Below are positions 61,008 to 64,000 of a DNA stretch of 64,000 bases, one piece after another. The DNA is from Rhodospirillum centenum SW. Its GTDB lineage: Bacteria; Pseudomonadota; Alphaproteobacteria; Azospirillales; Azospirillaceae. A program made the position numbers and the translations under genes. Numbering within the stretch: the stretch's first letter is position 1; each line of letters opens with the position of its first letter. The notes under the pieces are model-generated. The model was not told where the DNA came from. It ran no database searches and worked only from the letters and a program-made list of their open reading frames with translations. Location of the stretch: NCBI RefSeq assembly GCF_000016185.1, contig NC_011420.2, positions 2,705,001 through 2,769,000 on the forward strand, written 5' to 3'.

Positions 61008-61712
61008 CTAGGCCCCGTCATCCTCCTCCACCCGGCGGCAGGTGGGGCACCAGCGGTCGGGGTTCCTGAGGAAGCGGTCGATCTCGTCCAGCGCGTCCTG
61101 CGGCAGGTAGGCGCCCTCCCGCGCCACCTCCAGCAGGTCCCACCAGGTCGCCAGCGCATGCAGCCGCACGCCCAGCGGCGACAGGTTCTCGTGGATGCGG
61201 TCGAAGACGCCGTACTGGAACAGCACGAACAGTTCCTGCACGTTCGCCCCGGCCTGCTGGAGCGGAGCGATCAGGCGCGCCTTGCGGTGGCCGTCGGTGG
61301 CGAGCTGTTCCACCAGCATCACCCGCCAGCCCCGCTCGACCCGGCTTTCCACCACCGACTTGTGCGGGTCGTCGCTGGGACCGCGGCGGACGAACAGCAG
61401 CGGCAGGTCCAGCCGGTCCGCGATCAGGGTGGCGAAGGGCACCCCCTGCCCCTCGGTGCAGGCGGCGATGGCGTCCAGCCCGTCGCCGCCGACATCCCGC
61501 TCGATCGCCTCCACCGCCAGATCGATCAGCCGGTTGCGCGGCCCCGGCCAGGCCAGCACACGGCGGGCGTCCACATGCAGGGGGCTTTCCACCCCCTCGC
61601 CGATCCTGAAGGTCGTGCCCGTGTCGAACCGCACCGCCCCGCAGTCCAGCAGCAGCCGGGCCGTGGCCAGGGCCTCCTTGCGCAGTTCCATGTCGGCATA
61701 GTCGGGAACCAT
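61008..61712 (-). CDS. orotate phosphoribosyltransferase-like protein, degenerate PRPP motif
   Basis: A 234-residue protein with a PyrE-like type I phosphoribosyltransferase fold (LLDCGAVRFDTGTTFRIGEGVESPLHVDARRVLAWPGPRN; IAACTEGQGVPFATLIADRLDLPLLFVRRGPSD). The PRPP-binding motif, normally VVEDVVTTGGS, reads MLVEQLATDGHRKA, losing the consecutive acidic pair and the T-G-G loop. A C-terminal CPTCRR near residue 225 may bind zinc. It probably no longer makes OMP; a regulatory or altered catalytic role is inferred. It lies upstream of the Mn-catalase and downstream of a flavin reductase on the same strand. Confidence 0.75.
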   Translation of the reverse strand: MVPDYADMELRKEALATARLLLDCGAVRFDTGTTFRIGEGVESPLHVDARRVLAWPGPRNRLIDLAVEAIERDVGGDGLDAIAACTEGQGVPFATLIADRLDLPLLFVRRGPSDDPHKSVVESRVERGWRVMLVEQLATDGHRKARLIAPLQQAGANVQELFVLFQYGVFDRIHENLSPLGVRLHALATWWDLLEVAREGAYLPQDALDEIDRFLRNPDRWCPTCRRVEEDDGA

Positions 61713-61800
61713 GGCGTGCCTCCCCCCCTGATGGTGTCGGTTTCACGTCCAAACCCACCCCAACAGTACCAGCACCCGCCCCGTGCCGGGGTGAGACAGA

Positions 61801-62454
61801 TCAATCCCCCGTTGAAGGGCCGACTTCTCCTTCCTTCGTCCGTTCGGGGTAGGTCATACGCTCCATCCGGAACAGGTCGCCCGTACGGGCGTACCAGCCG
61901 CTGCCATGCATGCGGGCGATCAGGCCCATCGCCTCTGTCCGGACATGGCGGCGGTCGGCATCGAAGAACTCGTCCCGGATGTGCAGCGAGACGATCCGGC
62001 CGATGTTCAGCGTGCCGCCGCCGCCCAGGTCCACCGCCTGCATCAGGCGGCATTCGAAGCTGGCCGGGCTTTCCGCGATCAGGGGCGGCCGCACGCACGC
62101 GGCGGGGACCGGGGTCAGCCCGGCCCGGCGCAGCTCGTCCTCCCCCGGCGGGAAGGGGATGGCACAGACGTTCATCGCCCCGGCCATCGCTTCGGAGACC
62201 AGATTGACGACGAACTCCCCCGTCTCCCGGATGTTGGCGCCGGTATCCTTGGGCCGGCCGTCGGCATGGCGTTCCGTGCCGATGACCAGGACCGGCGGGT
62301 CGCCGCCCATGACATTGAAGAAGCTGAAGGGGGCCGCGTTGACCCGGCCGGCCGCGTCCACCGTGGTGGTGAGCGCGATGGGCCGGGGCACGACGGCGCT
62401 GACCACCAGCCTGTAGCGGTCGCGCGGCGACAGGGTGTCGAGGTCGATCCGCAT
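61801..62454 (-). CDS. flavin reductase family protein
   Basis: A 217-residue FMN-binding split-barrel protein: VVSAVVPRPIALTTTVDAAGRVNAAPFSFFNVMGGDPPVLVIG, then TGANIRETGEFVVNLVSEAMAGAMNVCAIPFP and SPASFECRLMQ. Such proteins reduce flavin for partner monooxygenases or carry out related redox steps. It starts 37 bases after the enoyl-CoA hydratase stop on the same strand, suggesting co-transcription. Confidence 0.88.
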   Translation of the reverse strand: MRIDLDTLSPRDRYRLVVSAVVPRPIALTTTVDAAGRVNAAPFSFFNVMGGDPPVLVIGTERHADGRPKDTGANIRETGEFVVNLVSEAMAGAMNVCAIPFPPGEDELRRAGLTPVPAACVRPPLIAESPASFECRLMQAVDLGGGGTLNIGRIVSLHIRDEFFDADRRHVRTEAMGLIARMHGSGWYARTGDLFRMERMTYPERTKEGEVGPSTGD

Positions 62455-62491
62455 GGCAGGTCCCGGAGGGAGGGGGGAAGGGGGCGCCCCG

Positions 62492-63322
62492 TCAGCGGCC
62501 CTTGAAGGCAGGCCTGCGCTTCTCCAGGAAGGCGGCCATGCCCTCGCGGAAGTCGGCGGTGGCGACCAGCGTCAGCAGTTGCAGATAGACATGGTGGACA
62601 TGGTCCGGGAAGGTCTGGTTCTGGCCCATCCGCATCATGCGCTTGGACGCCTGCACGGCAAGCGGCGCGTTGTCCGCGATCTCCCGCGCCAGCGCCGCGA
62701 CGGCGGCGGGCAGGTCGGCATCCGGGACGACGCGGCCGACCAGCCCCAGCGCCTTCGCCTCCTCCGCCGGCAGGACGCGGCCGGTGAAGATCAGCTCGGC
62801 CGCCGTCTCCCAGCCGACCATGCGCGGCAGCAGCCAGGTGGAGCCGGACTCCGGCAGCACGCCGCGCCGGCAGAAGGCGGCGGACAGCTTGGCCGAGGCC
62901 GCCATCACCCGCAGGTCGCAGCCCAGCGCCAGATCCATGCCGTAGCCCGCCGCCGCCCCGTTCACGGCGCAGATCGTCGGCTTGTCCATGGCGTGCAGCA
63001 CCGTCGGCGGGCTGCGCGTGAGGTCGATGCTGGTGGGGGTGGCGGACGGGGCGACGGGACCGTCGCCCGCCTCGAACTGGAGCCCGGTGCGCAGGTCCAG
63101 CCCGGCGCAGAAGGCCCGGCCGCTGCCGGTCAGCACCACCACCCGCACCGCCGGGTCGCGGTCGGCCCGCAGCAGCAGCTCGGCCAGCCGGTCCAGCATG
63201 GGGCCGGAGATGGTGTTCATCCGGTCCGGCCGGTTCAGGGTGATGGTGGCGATGCCGTCCGCCTGGGCGTACAGCACCTCCTCCCCCGCGGCGGTATCCG
63301 CCCGCTCGGCCTCTGTCTTCAT
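62492..63322 (-). CDS. enoyl-CoA hydratase/isomerase family protein
   Basis: A 276-residue crotonase. Marks: ATITLNRPDRMNTIS, SGRAFCAGLDLRTG (oxyanion hole), KPTICAVNGAAAGYGMDLALGCDLRVMAASAKLSAAFCRRGVLPESGSTWLLPRMVG. The catalytic Glu of classical hydratases appears in GVLPESG. Substrate unknown; PaaG-like ring isomerase is possible. ATG 63322 is used because upstream sequence is non-conserved. Confidence 0.88.
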   Translation of the reverse strand: MKTEAERADTAAGEEVLYAQADGIATITLNRPDRMNTISGPMLDRLAELLLRADRDPAVRVVVLTGSGRAFCAGLDLRTGLQFEAGDGPVAPSATPTSIDLTRSPPTVLHAMDKPTICAVNGAAAGYGMDLALGCDLRVMAASAKLSAAFCRRGVLPESGSTWLLPRMVGWETAAELIFTGRVLPAEEAKALGLVGRVVPDADLPAAVAALAREIADNAPLAVQASKRMMRMGQNQTFPDHVHHVYLQLLTLVATADFREGMAAFLEKRRPAFKGR

Positions 63323-63454
63323 GGCTCGTCCTCCCGTCGCCTGTTGCCGTCGCCCGTCGCCGTAGCGCGATGCGGCGGCAGTGTCGCCAGGGCCGGGGCC
63401 GCGGGGCAAGGCGCACCACGGCCCTGCCCGCGGGCCGGTCAGCCGGCCGGCCAG

Positions 63455-64000
63455 TTACCCGGTCCGGGCGCCGCCCCGGGTCTCCGCCACGAGGCGGATG
63501 AGGGCGCGGGCGTCCGGCGGCGGCTGCCGCTCCACCCGCCGGTAGGCGCTGCCATCGACGGCGCGCATCATCATGCCGTAGTCGATCAGCTCCCGCCGCA
63601 GCAGCGCGTGGTCGCCGAAATCGTGGTTCGCCGCCAGCAGGGCGTTGACCTCCCGCTCCGCGAAGGTGCGGCGGGCCGGGATGCGCGACCACAGCACCCA
63701 GAGGCAGGGCTCCTGGTGGCTGAACTTCGACGGCCAGCGGGCGAGCCGGCCCTGCGGCCCGAAATAGCGCAGGAGCTGCGCCAGCCGGACCTGGTCCACC
63801 GTCGGCTCCGGCACCGGCGGGCGGGCCAGCCGGTCGCGCGCCGCGATCTGGGCGCGGTAGTGCTGGAAGTTGCGGTAGCCGGCGGAGCGCGCCAGCATGT
63901 TCAGCATCTCGCAATGGCCGGGCGGGCGTTCTGCCGCGCCGAGCTGGGCCCGCAGCGACTTCGCCACGGCGGAGATGTCATCGGCAAGGAAGGGTATGTC
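63455..64000 (-). CDS. DUF2087 family protein, partial at window edge
   Basis: At least 181 residues visible; the frame is open to the window edge (DIPFLADDISAVAKSLRAQLG), so the true start lies beyond 64000. N-terminal part has a glyoxalase-neighbour-like region (HCEMLNMLARSAGYRNFQHYRAQ). The C-terminal DUF2087 domain is clear: QGRLARWPSKFSHQEPCLWVLW, FAEREVNALLAANHDFGDHALLRRELIDYGMMMRAVDGSAYRRV. The domain often binds DNA or occurs with HTH domains; function unknown. Confidence 0.82.
   Translation of the reverse strand, partial: DIPFLADDISAVAKSLRAQLGAAERPPGHCEMLNMLARSAGYRNFQHYRAQIAARDRLARPPVPEPTVDQVRLAQLLRYFGPQGRLARWPSKFSHQEPCLWVLWSRIPARRTFAEREVNALLAANHDFGDHALLRRELIDYGMMMRAVDGSAYRRVERQPPPDARALIRLVAETRGGARTG

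Overview
The window looks like chromosomal DNA of a high-GC alphaproteobacterium, probably Rhodospirillales/Azospirillaceae (for example a Rhodocista/Rhodospirillum centenum or Azospirillum relative). Evidence: about 70% GC throughout, with strong G/C at third codon positions. It also has alphaproteobacterial gene neighbourhoods: prfA-prmC-DUF4167-clpB, lysC near ptsP, argJ-GNAT-mutT, aroK-aroB-HlyC/CorC, DUF485-actP and ScfR/RamB-aceA. The species call is inference. I saw no rRNA, tRNA, CRISPR array, insertion sequence or prophage.

Layout. 1-738: no convincing gene. 739-3040: M23 peptidase and rhomboid protease. 3047-9429 (mostly minus): clpB, DUF4167, prmC and prfA, with a MOSC gene on plus. 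9567-10065: small BrnT/BrnA-like toxin-antitoxin pair. 10141-18245 (minus): lipoprotein, ispG, rodZ-like gene, ptsP, an FMN oxidoreductase and lysC. 18600-22567 (plus): ubiG, an HWE/HisKA_2 sensor kinase and a zinc dehydrogenase. 22580-28509: pentapeptide-repeat protein, small unknown gene, and the acetate uptake block (DUF294 protein, actP, DUF485), then DUF1178. 28789-30938: an ethylene-receptor-like histidine kinase coupled to a single-domain response regulator. 30983-36549: nitrilase, glutaredoxin, ComF, methyltransferase, mutT, GNAT, argJ. 36798-40827: divergent parvulin chaperone and secA. 40954-41606: HepT-MntA toxin-antitoxin pair. 41650-47894: accA, two YbjQ-type genes, DUF2889, CorC-type transporter, aroB, aroK. 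48170-51136: small membrane protein, large exported protein, xerD. 51210-52502: a lower-GC restriction-modification pair (BglII-like nuclease and MT-A70 methylase). 52716-54165: tmk and a Uma2 nuclease. 54280-59796: glyoxylate shunt (ScfR/RamB regulator divergent from aceA, then aceB). 59943-64000 (minus): Mn-catalase, degenerate PyrE-like protein, flavin reductase, enoyl-CoA hydratase and a DUF2087 gene cut by the window edge.

Themes. Acetate use is represented twice (ActP uptake; isocitrate lyase and malate synthase with their likely regulator). Defence or addiction functions occur in three places (BrnTA-like, HepT-MntA, restriction-modification). Housekeeping functions cover protein quality control and secretion (ClpB, SecA, parvulin, rhomboid), translation termination, and isoprenoid, shikimate, arginine and fatty acid synthesis.

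The observations most worth follow-up are these. The kinase at 28789 keeps the Asp, Tyr, Cys and His ligand-site pattern of plant ETR1 at identical spacing. The restriction-modification pair has an unusual partner choice and an active-site variant. A recurrent pattern of 15/16-bp (and one 25-bp) tandem duplications appears in spacers, at gene ends and in-frame inside genes.
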